The translations under genes were made by a program, and so were the position numbers. From assembly GCA_964445775.1 (NCBI GenBank), contig CAYUMH010000004.1, forward strand, positions 84,403 to 148,402: DNA of 64,000 nt, read 5' to 3'. The notes beneath the pieces are model-generated. The model saw only the letters and a program-made list of their open reading frames with translations, was not told where the DNA came from and ran no database searches. This stretch comes from Terrimonas sp964445775. GTDB taxonomy: Bacteria > Bacteroidota > Bacteroidia > Chitinophagales > Chitinophagaceae. This document shows, in pieces, positions 34,676-44,579 of this stretch (position 1 is the first letter of the stretch; each line of letters opens with the position of its first letter).

Positions 34676-37600
34676 GTGAAAAAAAACTGCTGTCTCAAAC
34701 ACATTCCCCCGTTTGTGCAAAAAGTATTGCTGTTGAGTATTTTCCTTGCCTTCGGTGTCAGTGCCTTTGCCTTTCAACAGGCAGGCAACATTAAAGGACT
34801 GGTAACCGATGTGTCGGGCAATCCGTTACAGGGAGTTACCATCCAGTTAAAAAATACGACAACCGTTACTGTTACCGATGAAAATGGAAAATTCCGGTTG
34901 GAAGCTCCTGCAAAAGGGGTGCTCGTATTCTCTTTTACCGGCTATGCCGCTAAGGAGGTTGAAATAGGAAATCAGCTGGATATAACTGTTCAATTAACGC
35001 AGCAAGCTACTAACCTTGATGAAGTAGTGGTAATAGGCTACGGAACCCAGAAAAAAAGTAATTTAACCAGTGCCGTATCATCGGTAAAAGGCGATCAGCT
35101 GCAAAAAACAACCAGCAATAACCCGGTTAATGCTTTACAGGGAAGGGTAGCTGGCCTTTCTGTAACAAGTCCGGGTGGTAACCCCGGGCAAATGTCCGAT
35201 GTACGGTTACGTGGCATTGGTACTTTTGGCGGTCACCAGCCATTATACGTTATTGATGGTACACCCGGCGACCCTTATTACCTGAACAATAATGATGTGG
35301 AGTCGATTGAGGTGTTAAAGGATGGCGCTGCTGCTTCCATTTACGGTTCTACCAGTGCCAATGGTGTGATCCTGATTACCACCAAACGTGGTAAAAAAGG
35401 CATACCACTCATTGATGTCAACAGTTATTACGGCCTTGCCAACCCCACTAAAAAGTATGATTTTTTAGATGCAGAGGGGTACAAGACCGTTCATAAAATG
35501 ATGTACGAAAATGCGGGTGTTACTAACTTACCTGCTTACATTACCACCAATACCGGTGTTAATACCAATTGGCAGGACCTGATAACCCGCAGCGGAAATG
35601 TGCAGAATCATAATATTAATCTTCGCGGCGGCGGCGAATACCTGACGTTTGCACTCAGTGGCGATTATACCAATGAAACGGGAACATTTATCGGCTCAAA
35701 ATTTAATAAAAAAGGTATCCGGTCGGTTAATGAATTTAAAAAAGGAATATTAACAGTTACCAACAACCTCATTTTTTCACAAACCAGGTCCGAAGGCTAT
35801 AAGTTCAATCTTGCCGACGCTTATTTCCAATCTGCTTTATTACCGGTTTATGATAATAATGAAAAATACGGATATGCTTTAACGGTAAATGGTTTACCAA
35901 GGTTTCAAAACCCCGTGGGTGCCGATCACTTTATGGAAAACCACAGCACTACGCAATACCTGGCAGATAACTTAAAAATCCGCCTGCAGTTATTAAAAGG
36001 ACTTAGCTATACGGCTAATATCAACTATATAACAGCCAACAGCTTTGCGTACGAACATACACCTCCTTTCAGGGTAAATGCAAATGACCCGCTTATTTCC
36101 TATCCTTATGTGTACAATAACAGGAGTAATTATAAGGAAATGCTGGCTGAGCACCTGTTGAATTATGACTGGAAGCGCGGTAAACACAATGTGTCATTAC
36201 TCGCCGGTTATTCTGCGCAGCAAAAAACAAATGAATACTTAAGTGTAACAGCCGATGGAAAAACCATTGTACGTACAGTGGTGAACGGGGCTATTGTTGA
36301 AAAAGAAGTGGCAGGCGGATTTACCAATCCCGATTTTAACACCATCAGCGCAGGCCTGGGAGGTACTTTTAATGCTGCAGGCTCCAACAACAAATATGTA
36401 CGTCATTCAGGCTTTGGACGTATAAATTATGCGTATGATAATAAATACCTGTTACAGGTATCTGTGCGCAGGGACGGCTCTTCCATATTCGGATTAAATA
36501 ACCGTTACGGTGTTTTCCCCTCTGTATCTGCCGGCTGGAACATCAGCAGGGAATCTTTTATGAGCCATATTACCTGGCTGAATAACTTAAAAATAAGAGC
36601 CAGTTACGGAGAGTTAGGAAATGAAGGTGCATTGGGTTATTACGATCACCAGGCCCTTATTACTACTTCCAACAGGTGGTCGGGTGGTTATGTACAAGGC
36701 GCGGGTGCCACACCATGGCCGGGTTCGGCCAGTTATGCGCTGGAAAACAGGGACCTTAAATGGGAGACCAGCAAATCCACCAATATAGGTGTTGATTTTG
36801 CGGTATTGCATAATACACTATCCGGCTCTATTAACTATTACAACAATAAAACCGAAGGGTTACTGATCATTAAAGAAGTGCCTCCTTCTGCCGGGGTAAA
36901 TGATCCTGTTTTAAATGTGGGTAAGATCGCCAATAAAGGAATAGAACTGGAACTGAATTATCTGTACCAGTTAAAAGAGGGGTCAGTAAATATTGGCGGC
37001 AACCTGAGTACGGTTTCCAATAAAGTGATCAGCCTTGCCGATGCGGAGCAGACTTTATACGGCACCGGGTTGAAATTCGGGTCAGATCATATTCCTACTC
37101 AAACAAAAGTGGGTAAAGAAATTGGCGCTTTTTACCTGTATGAAGCCGATGGTATTTTTAAAACTGACGCAGAAGCGGCGGCCTACAAAAATAAAGATGG
37201 CGATGCACTGCAACCTGATGCCAAAGCAGGTGATATCCGGTTCAGGGATGCTAACGGCGATGGTGTTATTGATGAAAATGATAAAACCTACCAGGGTACC
37301 GGCTTTCCTAAATTTGAATACGGTTTTAATATAGCGGCTAATTACAAACAATTTGATCTCTCTGTTTTTTTCCAGGGTGTAGGTGGAAATAAAATATACA
37401 ACGGTAACCGTTTTGAACTGGAAGGAATGGAAGCCGGCAGAAATTACCTGGCTACCACTTTGAATGCATGGACACCGCAAAATCCTAATTCATCTATGCC
37501 AAGGGCCGTATTAGGCGATCCTAACGGCAATAGCCGTGAGTCCAACCGTTTCCTCGAAAACGGCGCATACCTGCGACTGAAATTATTACAGCTCGGTTAT

Positions 37601-37801
37601 ACTTTACCTACTGCATTGGTACAACGGGCCTGGATGCAGAAAGTCCGCATTTATGTGGGTGCACAAAACCTGTTAACCATTACTAAATACAATGGACTTG
37701 ACCCCGAAGTGGGAAGGGTTAACGTGTTAAATACGGGTGTAGACAGGGTGTTATATCCGCAAAACAAAAGATGGATCGCAGGTATACAGATCACTTTATA
37801 A
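34676..37801 (+). CDS. SusC/RagA-family TonB-linked outer-membrane transporter
   Basis: The likely start is GTG 34676, giving 1041 residues and a standard signal peptide (FVQKVLLLSIFLAFGVSAFAF). The frame extends 17 codons upstream to a TTG. A carboxypeptidase-regulatory-like domain (about residues 38-115, GNIKGLVTDVSGNPLQGVTIQ) is followed by the plug (VVIGYGTQKKSNLTSAVSSVKG; LYVIDGTPGD; VEVLKDGAAASIYGS-type motif) and a large beta barrel with a terminal strand ending in ITL. There is no STN domain, so no direct anti-sigma signalling is expected. SusC forms a barrel capped by the SusD lipoprotein and imports oligosaccharides or glycopeptides with TonB energy. It is the first gene of an operon-like run to 46895. 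Confidence 0.96.
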   Translation: MKKNCCLKHIPPFVQKVLLLSIFLAFGVSAFAFQQAGNIKGLVTDVSGNPLQGVTIQLKNTTTVTVTDENGKFRLEAPAKGVLVFSFTGYAAKEVEIGNQLDITVQLTQQATNLDEVVVIGYGTQKKSNLTSAVSSVKGDQLQKTTSNNPVNALQGRVAGLSVTSPGGNPGQMSDVRLRGIGTFGGHQPLYVIDGTPGDPYYLNNNDVESIEVLKDGAAASIYGSTSANGVILITTKRGKKGIPLIDVNSYYGLANPTKKYDFLDAEGYKTVHKMMYENAGVTNLPAYITTNTGVNTNWQDLITRSGNVQNHNINLRGGGEYLTFALSGDYTNETGTFIGSKFNKKGIRSVNEFKKGILTVTNNLIFSQTRSEGYKFNLADAYFQSALLPVYDNNEKYGYALTVNGLPRFQNPVGADHFMENHSTTQYLADNLKIRLQLLKGLSYTANINYITANSFAYEHTPPFRVNANDPLISYPYVYNNRSNYKEMLAEHLLNYDWKRGKHNVSLLAGYSAQQKTNEYLSVTADGKTIVRTVVNGAIVEKEVAGGFTNPDFNTISAGLGGTFNAAGSNNKYVRHSGFGRINYAYDNKYLLQVSVRRDGSSIFGLNNRYGVFPSVSAGWNISRESFMSHITWLNNLKIRASYGELGNEGALGYYDHQALITTSNRWSGGYVQGAGATPWPGSASYALENRDLKWETSKSTNIGVDFAVLHNTLSGSINYYNNKTEGLLIIKEVPPSAGVNDPVLNVGKIANKGIELELNYLYQLKEGSVNIGGNLSTVSNKVISLADAEQTLYGTGLKFGSDHIPTQTKVGKEIGAFYLYEADGIFKTDAEAAAYKNKDGDALQPDAKAGDIRFRDANGDGVIDENDKTYQGTGFPKFEYGFNIAANYKQFDLSVFFQGVGGNKIYNGNRFELEGMEAGRNYLATTLNAWTPQNPNSSMPRAVLGDPNGNSRESNRFLENGAYLRLKLLQLGYTLPTALVQRAWMQKVRIYVGAQNLLTITKYNGLDPEVGRVNVLNTGVDRVLYPQNKRWIAGIQITL

Positions 37802-37820
37802 TCAATTTAAAAATCGGGTA

Positions 37821-39350
37821 ATGAAAAAAATAACTTCAGTTTTATTGCTTTTAGCCACAGGGATGATGGTGATGACAGGCTGTAAAAAAGACCTGCTGAA
37901 TCAAAATGCTCCTGATCAGTTAACTACGGATAATTTTTATACTTCTAAGGAAAAAGCCCTGTCGGGACTTGCCGCCGCCTATTCACAACTGGAGAGTTTT
38001 GTAGGCTGGGATAATTTTGTTGAGGCAAGGTCCGTAAGGGAATTCTACCGCGAGGATTATGTGAAGCCGGGAGATGATGCTTTCAACTATCCCTGGTGGA
38101 TAGATCATTACAATTTTTCTTTTACATCGGGCAATTATGCCATTGATCTTTTATGGAGAGATAATTACCGGGGCTTGAACTTTACCAACCAGGTGTTGGG
38201 TAATGTTGCTAAAATGCCTGCTGAATTAATAGATGAAGCCAGCCGGAAAGAAATTTTAGCGGAAGCCAGGTTTTTAAGGGCTTATTATCACTTTAAATTA
38301 TTGGTCAATTTTGAAAAAATAATTATCCGTGATAAAGTGCCTACTTCGGAAGCGGACCTGCCCAAAGCTACTTCTGAAAGAAAAGAAGTGTATGATATTA
38401 TTATTGAAGATCTGAAAGCGGCAGAACAGGACCTTCCTTTAAAATCAAAACGTCCGGCTACAGAATTGGGCCGTGCTACCAAAGGCACCGTACAGGCCTA
38501 CCTGGGTAAAGTGTACCTGTACAGGGCGGGTGAAGAGCCGGCCAATGCGGCGGCCTATTACACGGCGGCAGCAACCAGCCTGAACAATGTTATCCTGTCC
38601 GGGGAATATGATATGGAAACCAACTTTGTTGGCATGTTTAACGGTACCGTTAAAAACGGTACTGAGTCTGTATTTGAACTGCAACAAACTGCTGATGCAT
38701 CTAATGGCGCCGTGTACCGCTCGTACCTGGCTGATTGGATGGCTGCCTGGGAATTGGGCGGGTATGGTGAGATATATGGTACACAAAGATTATTGACCGA
38801 AATGCAGAAAGAGGGAAAAGTAGCAACCGGTAACTTATACGATCCGCGTTTATACCAGACCATGATTTTTGAAGATGCTTATTTTAATGATGATGCTAAC
38901 CCTCGTGTATATGGTTATACTTATGACGAGGTATTTGAAAACGGGTCGGGTGTACTGGCATTTAAAAAATGGATTCCGGCAGATATAACCCAGCTGGGAC
39001 GTTCGCTGGCCATTAATATGCCGCTGATGCGTTATGCCGATGTGGTATTGATGTATGCGGAAGTATTGAATAACCAGGAAAAATTTGGCGATGCCATGGC
39101 GCAGGTAAATAGTTTGAGAACAAAACGAACCATGCCTGTTTTAGCGCTGAATAACAAACAGGCAATTTTTGACCAGATCATACACGAACGTGTTATGGAA
39201 TTTACATTGGAAGGAAGCCGGTTTTATGATCTCAGGAGATGGGGATTACTGCAGCAAAATATGCAGGCAGCCGGAAGAACTTTTTCTGCGGATAAGGCTT
39301 TTTATCCTATTCCTTTAAAAGAAACCATCAACAATCCGCTGGTAAGGTAA
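37821..39350 (+). CDS. SusD/RagB-family substrate-binding outer-membrane lipoprotein
   Basis: The 509-residue protein has a lipoprotein signal (LLLLATGMMVMTGC, lipobox Cys at residue 21). It has the SusD fold with TPR-like helices: FLRAYYHFKLLVNF near residue 155, GRATKGTVQAYLGKVYLYRA near residue 217, and the C-terminal RYADVVLMYAEVLN and ERVMEFTLEGSRFYDLRRWG. SusD caps the SusC barrel and binds the incoming glycan. It starts 20 nt after susC. A strong hairpin separates it from the enzyme genes. Confidence 0.96.
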   Translation: MKKITSVLLLLATGMMVMTGCKKDLLNQNAPDQLTTDNFYTSKEKALSGLAAAYSQLESFVGWDNFVEARSVREFYREDYVKPGDDAFNYPWWIDHYNFSFTSGNYAIDLLWRDNYRGLNFTNQVLGNVAKMPAELIDEASRKEILAEARFLRAYYHFKLLVNFEKIIIRDKVPTSEADLPKATSERKEVYDIIIEDLKAAEQDLPLKSKRPATELGRATKGTVQAYLGKVYLYRAGEEPANAAAYYTAAATSLNNVILSGEYDMETNFVGMFNGTVKNGTESVFELQQTADASNGAVYRSYLADWMAAWELGGYGEIYGTQRLLTEMQKEGKVATGNLYDPRLYQTMIFEDAYFNDDANPRVYGYTYDEVFENGSGVLAFKKWIPADITQLGRSLAINMPLMRYADVVLMYAEVLNNQEKFGDAMAQVNSLRTKRTMPVLALNNKQAIFDQIIHERVMEFTLEGSRFYDLRRWGLLQQNMQAAGRTFSADKAFYPIPLKETINNPLVR

Positions 39351-39363
39351 AGTGCAAAATGTT

Positions 39364-39399
39364 TTAAAGTCGCCGGCTTGTAAAAGCCGGCGACTTTAA
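39364..39399 (+). terminator. 16-bp perfect hairpin between susD-like and beta-galactosidase genes
   Basis: TTAAAGTCGCCGGCTT (39364-39379) pairs perfectly with AAGCCGGCGACTTTAA (39384-39399) around a GTAA loop, which as GUAA is a GNRA tetraloop. It begins 14 nt after the susD stop. It lacks a downstream T-run, so it may act as a partial terminator or as a 3' stabiliser of the susCD part of the message. Confidence 0.6.
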
Positions 39400-39441
39400 C
39401 ATGAATGTATTCGTGTAACTATTTGAAAACAAAATGCTGTG

Positions 39442-42400
39442 ATGGTTAAAAAAAGTTGCTTCGGTTTTTTATTCGTTTTATTCATTGTAAATATTATAAC
39501 TGCGCAGGAAATAAAAAATGATTGGGAAAATCCCGGACTTCCTGTACATAATACCATGAAGCCGGCTGCCTGGTTTATTCCCTATCCCGGTGAAGCAGCT
39601 GCTCTGGCAAAAGGCAATAGCCCCTTTGTAAAATCACTGGATGGTATATGGAAGTTTAACCTGGTGAATACGCCTGCAGAACGGCCTGCGGCATTTTATA
39701 AAGACAATTACGACCTGCGCAAATGGCATGATATAAAAGTACCGGCAAGCTGGCAGACCGAGGGTTTCGACCGTTTTATTTTTACCGATGTGGAATATCC
39801 CATTCCTGTGAATCCACCATATGTGCCGGCCGATTATAACCCTGTAGGTTCCTATAAAAAAAGCTTTACTATTCCCGAAAACTGGAAAGGGAAAGATGTT
39901 TTCATTCATTTCGGCGCAGTCAGTTCTTTCTTTTATCTATGGATCAATGAACAGTATATTGGTTTTAGCAAGGACAGTAAAACAGAAGCAAAATTTGATA
40001 TTACGCCTTACCTGAAAAAAGGACAGAATACCGTGTCGGTGCAGGTTTTTCGTTTTAGCGACGGTTCATACCTGGAAGGGCAGGACATGTGGAAGCTGAG
40101 CGGGATAGAAAGAACAGTGTACCTGACGGCCCGTCCTCCGTTTGCTGTGTATGATTTTTTTGTAAAGGCTTCGCTGGATAAGCAGTATAAAGATGGCCTG
40201 TTCAGTTTAAAAATTGCGTTTAATAAAAAGCCATCCGCCCGGGAAGCGCAGCAGTCTGTTCAGGTAAAAATTATTGATGAAGAAGCGAATAATAAAATTC
40301 TTTTTGAAGCTACACCCGCTATTACGCCAACAGGGGAAATATCTATCAACGAAGTCTTTCCCGGCATAAAAAAATGGAATGCCGAAACACCGCATTTGTA
40401 CACACTTATTATTAACCATATTAACAAAGAGGGGAAAATAATTGAAACTATCAGTCATAAAATTGGTTTCAGGAAAGCCGAAATATTACACGGTCTTTTT
40501 TTATTGAACGGTGTGGCGATAAAATTTAAAGGGGTGAACCGGCATGAGTTTGACATGATCAACGGGAAGGTGATCAACAGGGAGCAGATGATCCGGGATA
40601 TTAGATTATTTAAAGAATATAATATCAATGCGGTAAGAAACAGCCACTATCCTAATGCTCCGGAATGGTATGCCTTATGTGATCAGTACGGTATATATGT
40701 AGTAGATGAGGCGAATATTGAATGTGACGGCATGAGTTTTTCGCCATTAAAAACTTTATCGGATAAAGCCGGTTGGAAAAATGCTTACCTGAACAGGACG
40801 GAAAGAATGTTTGAAGCAAACAAAAATTTCGCAAGCGTTATAACCTGGTCTTTGGGAAATGAGAGCCAGATGGGCGATAATTTCATCGCTACTTATCAAT
40901 ACCTGAAATCGGTTGACGATAGCCGCCCGGTAGCTTATGAGCCTGCGAGCAGAACGGATTATTCAGATGTTTTTTTTCCGATGTATAAATCTTTGAATGT
41001 GATGCAGGAGTATGTGAAAGAATGGCGCAGCAAACCTTATATCCAGTGCGAATATGCGCATATGATGGGTAACAGCGGCGGCAATTTAAAAGAATACTGG
41101 GACCTGATCTACAGCAATGAACAGTTACAGGGAGGATATATATGGGATTTTTCGGACCAGACCTTCCGCATCAAAGATAAAAACGGCAGGGATATCTGGG
41201 GCTATGGCCGGGATATGGGTAAGGTAGGCGAAACAAGCGATACCAGTTTTTGCGCCGATGGATTATTTTCAGCCGACAGGAAGCCACATCCGCAGGCATT
41301 TGAGCTAAAAAAAATATACCAGCATATTCATTTCAGTCCCGTTGATTTTGCTGCAAACAAAATTGACATAACCAACCGTTTTGATTTTACCAATCTTGGT
41401 CAATATAATTTTGAGTGGTATATAAAAGGTAACGGTGTAATGGTGGCACAGGGAAAACTAGACCAGCTGGATATAGCGCCGCATACAACAAAAACAATCC
41501 AATTAAATATACCCGTCTTTGATATAAAGCCGGGCGTAGAATATTTTTTAACCATCAATGCCAGGACCAAACAAAAATCGGCTTTATTGCCGGCAGATTT
41601 TTTACTGGCTTTTGAACAGTTTAAATTACCTGTATACATAGAAAAAGAAGGGGGAGTAGTAAGTAATTTGCCTACACTGGAGTTATTACAAACCAATGAC
41701 CAGGTAAAAATTGCTGCATCATCATTTGCTGTTGTGTTTGATAAAAAAAGCGGTTGGTTATCCGGTTACCATTTACAGGGTGTAGCGATTATAAAAGAGG
41801 CTTTACAACCTCATTTCTGGCGCACAGCAACGGATAATGATATTGGTAACAGCCAGCAGATACGTTGTGCCGTTTGGCAGGATCCACTGAGAACGGCTGT
41901 ATTGGATTCCATAACGGTGAAACAATTGGATAAACAACATATAGAAGTGAGTACTTTTCATTACCTGCCCGATATTAAGGCAAATTACCTGGCTACATAC
42001 AGGGTAGCAGCCAATGGATCAGTACAGGTGAATATTGAAATGCTGGCTTCGGCAGGGGACTTTCCCGAAATGCCCAGGTTTGGGATGAAGGTTATTTTGC
42101 ATAAAGACTTTGGTCGTGTAAAATGGTTCGGGCGTGGCCCGTTTGATAATTACGAGGACCGTAAATCGGCGGCGAGTATTGATCTGTACCAGATGCCGGC
42201 CGACTCCCTGTTCCACCCCTATGCCCGGGCACAGGAAAGCGGGTATAGGACCGATGTGCGGTGGATAAGCCTGACCAATAAACAGGGACTTGGCCTGATG
42301 GCAGAAGGAAGCCCTGTTATCAGTACCGGTGTTTTACACTTTGATATGCATAAGCTGGAGTTTAATAAAGATGCGCCGGAAAATAACCACGGAGGCTCCA

Positions 42401-42552
42401 TGATTAATGATGACCTGGTATGGTGGAATATTGATTACCGGCAAATGGGGGTAGGAGGCGATAACAGCTGGGGCGCAAAACCTCATGCCGCTTATTTATT
42501 ACCCTATAGAAATTACCAGTATACTTTTACGTTAAGGCCGGTTAAGCCATAA
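39442..42552 (+). CDS. GH2 beta-galactosidase, LacZ-like, exported
   Basis: From ATG 39442 the protein has 1036 residues with a signal peptide (CFGFLFVLFIVNIITA). The GH2 order is visible: sugar-binding domain (DGIWKFNL, VPASWQTEGFD), immunoglobulin-like domain, TIM barrel and C-terminal beta-galactosidase small chain. The acid/base Glu474 is in SLGNES and the nucleophile Glu537 in QCEYAHMMGN, as in E. coli LacZ. The C-terminal motif WFGRGPFDNYEDRKSAA is typical. It would remove terminal beta-galactosyl residues in the periplasm. The cluster context suggests action on an imported glycoconjugate rather than lactose. Confidence 0.95.
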   Translation: MVKKSCFGFLFVLFIVNIITAQEIKNDWENPGLPVHNTMKPAAWFIPYPGEAAALAKGNSPFVKSLDGIWKFNLVNTPAERPAAFYKDNYDLRKWHDIKVPASWQTEGFDRFIFTDVEYPIPVNPPYVPADYNPVGSYKKSFTIPENWKGKDVFIHFGAVSSFFYLWINEQYIGFSKDSKTEAKFDITPYLKKGQNTVSVQVFRFSDGSYLEGQDMWKLSGIERTVYLTARPPFAVYDFFVKASLDKQYKDGLFSLKIAFNKKPSAREAQQSVQVKIIDEEANNKILFEATPAITPTGEISINEVFPGIKKWNAETPHLYTLIINHINKEGKIIETISHKIGFRKAEILHGLFLLNGVAIKFKGVNRHEFDMINGKVINREQMIRDIRLFKEYNINAVRNSHYPNAPEWYALCDQYGIYVVDEANIECDGMSFSPLKTLSDKAGWKNAYLNRTERMFEANKNFASVITWSLGNESQMGDNFIATYQYLKSVDDSRPVAYEPASRTDYSDVFFPMYKSLNVMQEYVKEWRSKPYIQCEYAHMMGNSGGNLKEYWDLIYSNEQLQGGYIWDFSDQTFRIKDKNGRDIWGYGRDMGKVGETSDTSFCADGLFSADRKPHPQAFELKKIYQHIHFSPVDFAANKIDITNRFDFTNLGQYNFEWYIKGNGVMVAQGKLDQLDIAPHTTKTIQLNIPVFDIKPGVEYFLTINARTKQKSALLPADFLLAFEQFKLPVYIEKEGGVVSNLPTLELLQTNDQVKIAASSFAVVFDKKSGWLSGYHLQGVAIIKEALQPHFWRTATDNDIGNSQQIRCAVWQDPLRTAVLDSITVKQLDKQHIEVSTFHYLPDIKANYLATYRVAANGSVQVNIEMLASAGDFPEMPRFGMKVILHKDFGRVKWFGRGPFDNYEDRKSAASIDLYQMPADSLFHPYARAQESGYRTDVRWISLTNKQGLGLMAEGSPVISTGVLHFDMHKLEFNKDAPENNHGGSMINDDLVWWNIDYRQMGVGGDNSWGAKPHAAYLLPYRNYQYTFTLRPVKP

Positions 42553-42616
42553 GTTAAAATAAAATATTTTCGGATTCTAATAACTCCGCTCAGGTGATTG
42601 ATATAAGTTTTGAGGT

Positions 42617-44569
42617 ATGAAAAAAAATTATTGCGCTGTTGTTTTATTCTTTCTATCGCATTTATGTTTTGCACAACGGAATGCTTTTCCAGATGTATTG
42701 AACCTGCGGACTGAAGTAACAGATGTAAAAAAGATACTGCCCTCGGTGTTTAGTGATATGGGCGCCTGGTATGCCTATGCTTTACCGGAAAAAAAGGAGC
42801 ACTACGGGGCTTTTATCGGGCCGCTGTTAATGGATATGAATGGGAGGTGGCTGGCCAATACGCTTGCTCAGTTAAATATTATCGAAAGTGGAAAAGAAAT
42901 TGACCTTTCTGCTGCAAGCGCGGCCATACATTATTACCCGGGTTTACTGGAGCAGCAATTGCAGGTAAATGAGCTGAAAATAACCTTACAGTTGATCTTT
43001 GTATCTGCTAACGAAGCATTGCTTCAAACGGAAATTGTGAATACCGGTAAACAAGAACGGAAATTAACGGTTGGCTATTCCGGTAAAACAATGTTATCAA
43101 CTGCAAAAATCAATGCTCTCCCAAATGGCATTGATATACATTTTAATGATAGTGAACACCGGTTTATAATAGATTACCCGGCCGGCAGGAAGGGCATTAT
43201 ACAAACGGATAACCAATCCTATACCGTTAGTTTTCCTGCTGTGAATATAGCCGGCGGTAAAGCCGTTCAATTCCTGCAATCGCAAAAGTTTTATCATAAA
43301 CCGGCTGATATGCCGGTAACAAAAACTACCTACCAGTTTCTCCAGGCTCTCAATAAAAATAAATGGCGATGGGACGGTTACCTGCAACAGTATTTTGCAA
43401 AAGCAGGGCAGCTGAATAATGATAAAAAACGCCTCGCTGTAAAATCCATTGTAACATTAATGACCAACTGGCGCAGCCGTTCAAAAGATATTTTACATGA
43501 TGGTGTTTTTCCCTCAGTTAACTACCAGGGATTTTATGGGGTATGGAGCTGGGATAGCTGGAAACAGGCTGTTGCCCTGGGATATTTTAACCAGCAACTG
43601 GCCAAGGATAATATCAGGAGCATGTTTGATTACCAGGACGAGCATGGTATGGTGGCCGACTGTATTTATACCGATAAAAAAGAAAATAACTGGCGCGATA
43701 CCAAGCCGCCCCTGGCAGCATGGGCCGTAAGGGAAATCAGCCGATATGCAAAAGATAACAGTTTTATAAAAGAAATGTATCCCAAACTGGTGAAATACCA
43801 TCAATGGTGGTATCAAAACAGGGATCATAATAAAAACGGTCTGTGTGAGTATGGCTCCACCGATGGAACAAGGATTGCGGCCGCATGGGAGAGCGGTATG
43901 GATAATGCGGTACGCTTTGATAGTGCCGTGATGATGAAAAACAACCCCGGCGCCTGGTCGCTTAACCAGGAAAGTGTAGACCTGAACGCATATCTCTATG
44001 CTGAGAAATTATACCTTGCAGCATTAGCCACCAGCATTCATAAAACAGGGGAAGCGGAAAAATGGAAAAAAGAAGCGAAGGAGTTGAGCGGCCTGATCAA
44101 TAAACGTTTTTACAATGCTGTTAAGGGTTATTATTATGACAAACTGTTTAACACAGAAACCGCTATTGATGCGGAGGGGCCGGAAGGCTGGATACCTTTA
44201 TGGGCAGGTATTGCCAATAAGGAACAGGCTGCTTCGGTAAAAGCAATCATGTCGAATGACGCAAAATTCAATACAAAAATTCCCTTGCCTACACTGACGG
44301 CCGATCATCCTAAATTTAATCCCCGGAAAGGATACTGGCGTGGCCCTGTTTGGCTGGATCAGTTTTATTTCGGGGTTGAAGGGTTGAAACAATATGGTTA
44401 TATTTCACTGGCAAAAGATTTAACTGATAAACTATTGCTGAACGGGGAGGGCATACTTGCAGATACGCCATTGTTTGAAAACTATCATCCCATTACCGGC
44501 GAAGGGTTGAACGCTAAAAATTTCAGTTGGTCCGCCGCGCATATTTTAATGTTATTGAAATCAAATTAA
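42617..44569 (+). CDS. GH63-like alpha-glucosidase (YgjK type), exported
   Basis: The 650-residue protein has a signal peptide (CAVVLFFLSHLCFA). Its C-terminal (alpha/alpha)6 barrel shows GH63/GH37 hallmarks. GVWSWDSWKQ contains Asp313, in the position of the general acid of E. coli YgjK. NNWRDTKPPLAAWAVREI and WESGMDNAVRFD follow, then FENYHPITGEG with Glu621 in the position of the general base, and FSWSAAHILMLL at the end. The N-terminal half is a beta-rich domain. GH63 enzymes invert alpha-glucosides, often alpha-1,2 linkages. Trehalase (GH37) is an alternative, but the sequence is closer to YgjK-like glucosidases. It lies between the beta-galactosidase and kinase/lyase genes, 10 nt from the latter. 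Confidence 0.88.
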   Translation: MKKNYCAVVLFFLSHLCFAQRNAFPDVLNLRTEVTDVKKILPSVFSDMGAWYAYALPEKKEHYGAFIGPLLMDMNGRWLANTLAQLNIIESGKEIDLSAASAAIHYYPGLLEQQLQVNELKITLQLIFVSANEALLQTEIVNTGKQERKLTVGYSGKTMLSTAKINALPNGIDIHFNDSEHRFIIDYPAGRKGIIQTDNQSYTVSFPAVNIAGGKAVQFLQSQKFYHKPADMPVTKTTYQFLQALNKNKWRWDGYLQQYFAKAGQLNNDKKRLAVKSIVTLMTNWRSRSKDILHDGVFPSVNYQGFYGVWSWDSWKQAVALGYFNQQLAKDNIRSMFDYQDEHGMVADCIYTDKKENNWRDTKPPLAAWAVREISRYAKDNSFIKEMYPKLVKYHQWWYQNRDHNKNGLCEYGSTDGTRIAAAWESGMDNAVRFDSAVMMKNNPGAWSLNQESVDLNAYLYAEKLYLAALATSIHKTGEAEKWKKEAKELSGLINKRFYNAVKGYYYDKLFNTETAIDAEGPEGWIPLWAGIANKEQAASVKAIMSNDAKFNTKIPLPTLTADHPKFNPRKGYWRGPVWLDQFYFGVEGLKQYGYISLAKDLTDKLLLNGEGILADTPLFENYHPITGEGLNAKNFSWSAAHILMLLKSN

Positions 44570-44579
44570 ACCTGGTGTT

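Noticed and set aside
42617..44569. Trehalase (GH37) as the main call for the exported glucosidase
   Set aside because: The WDSWK and ENYHP-T-GEG spacing and overall layout look closer to GH63 YgjK-like enzymes; GH37 kept only as an alternative.
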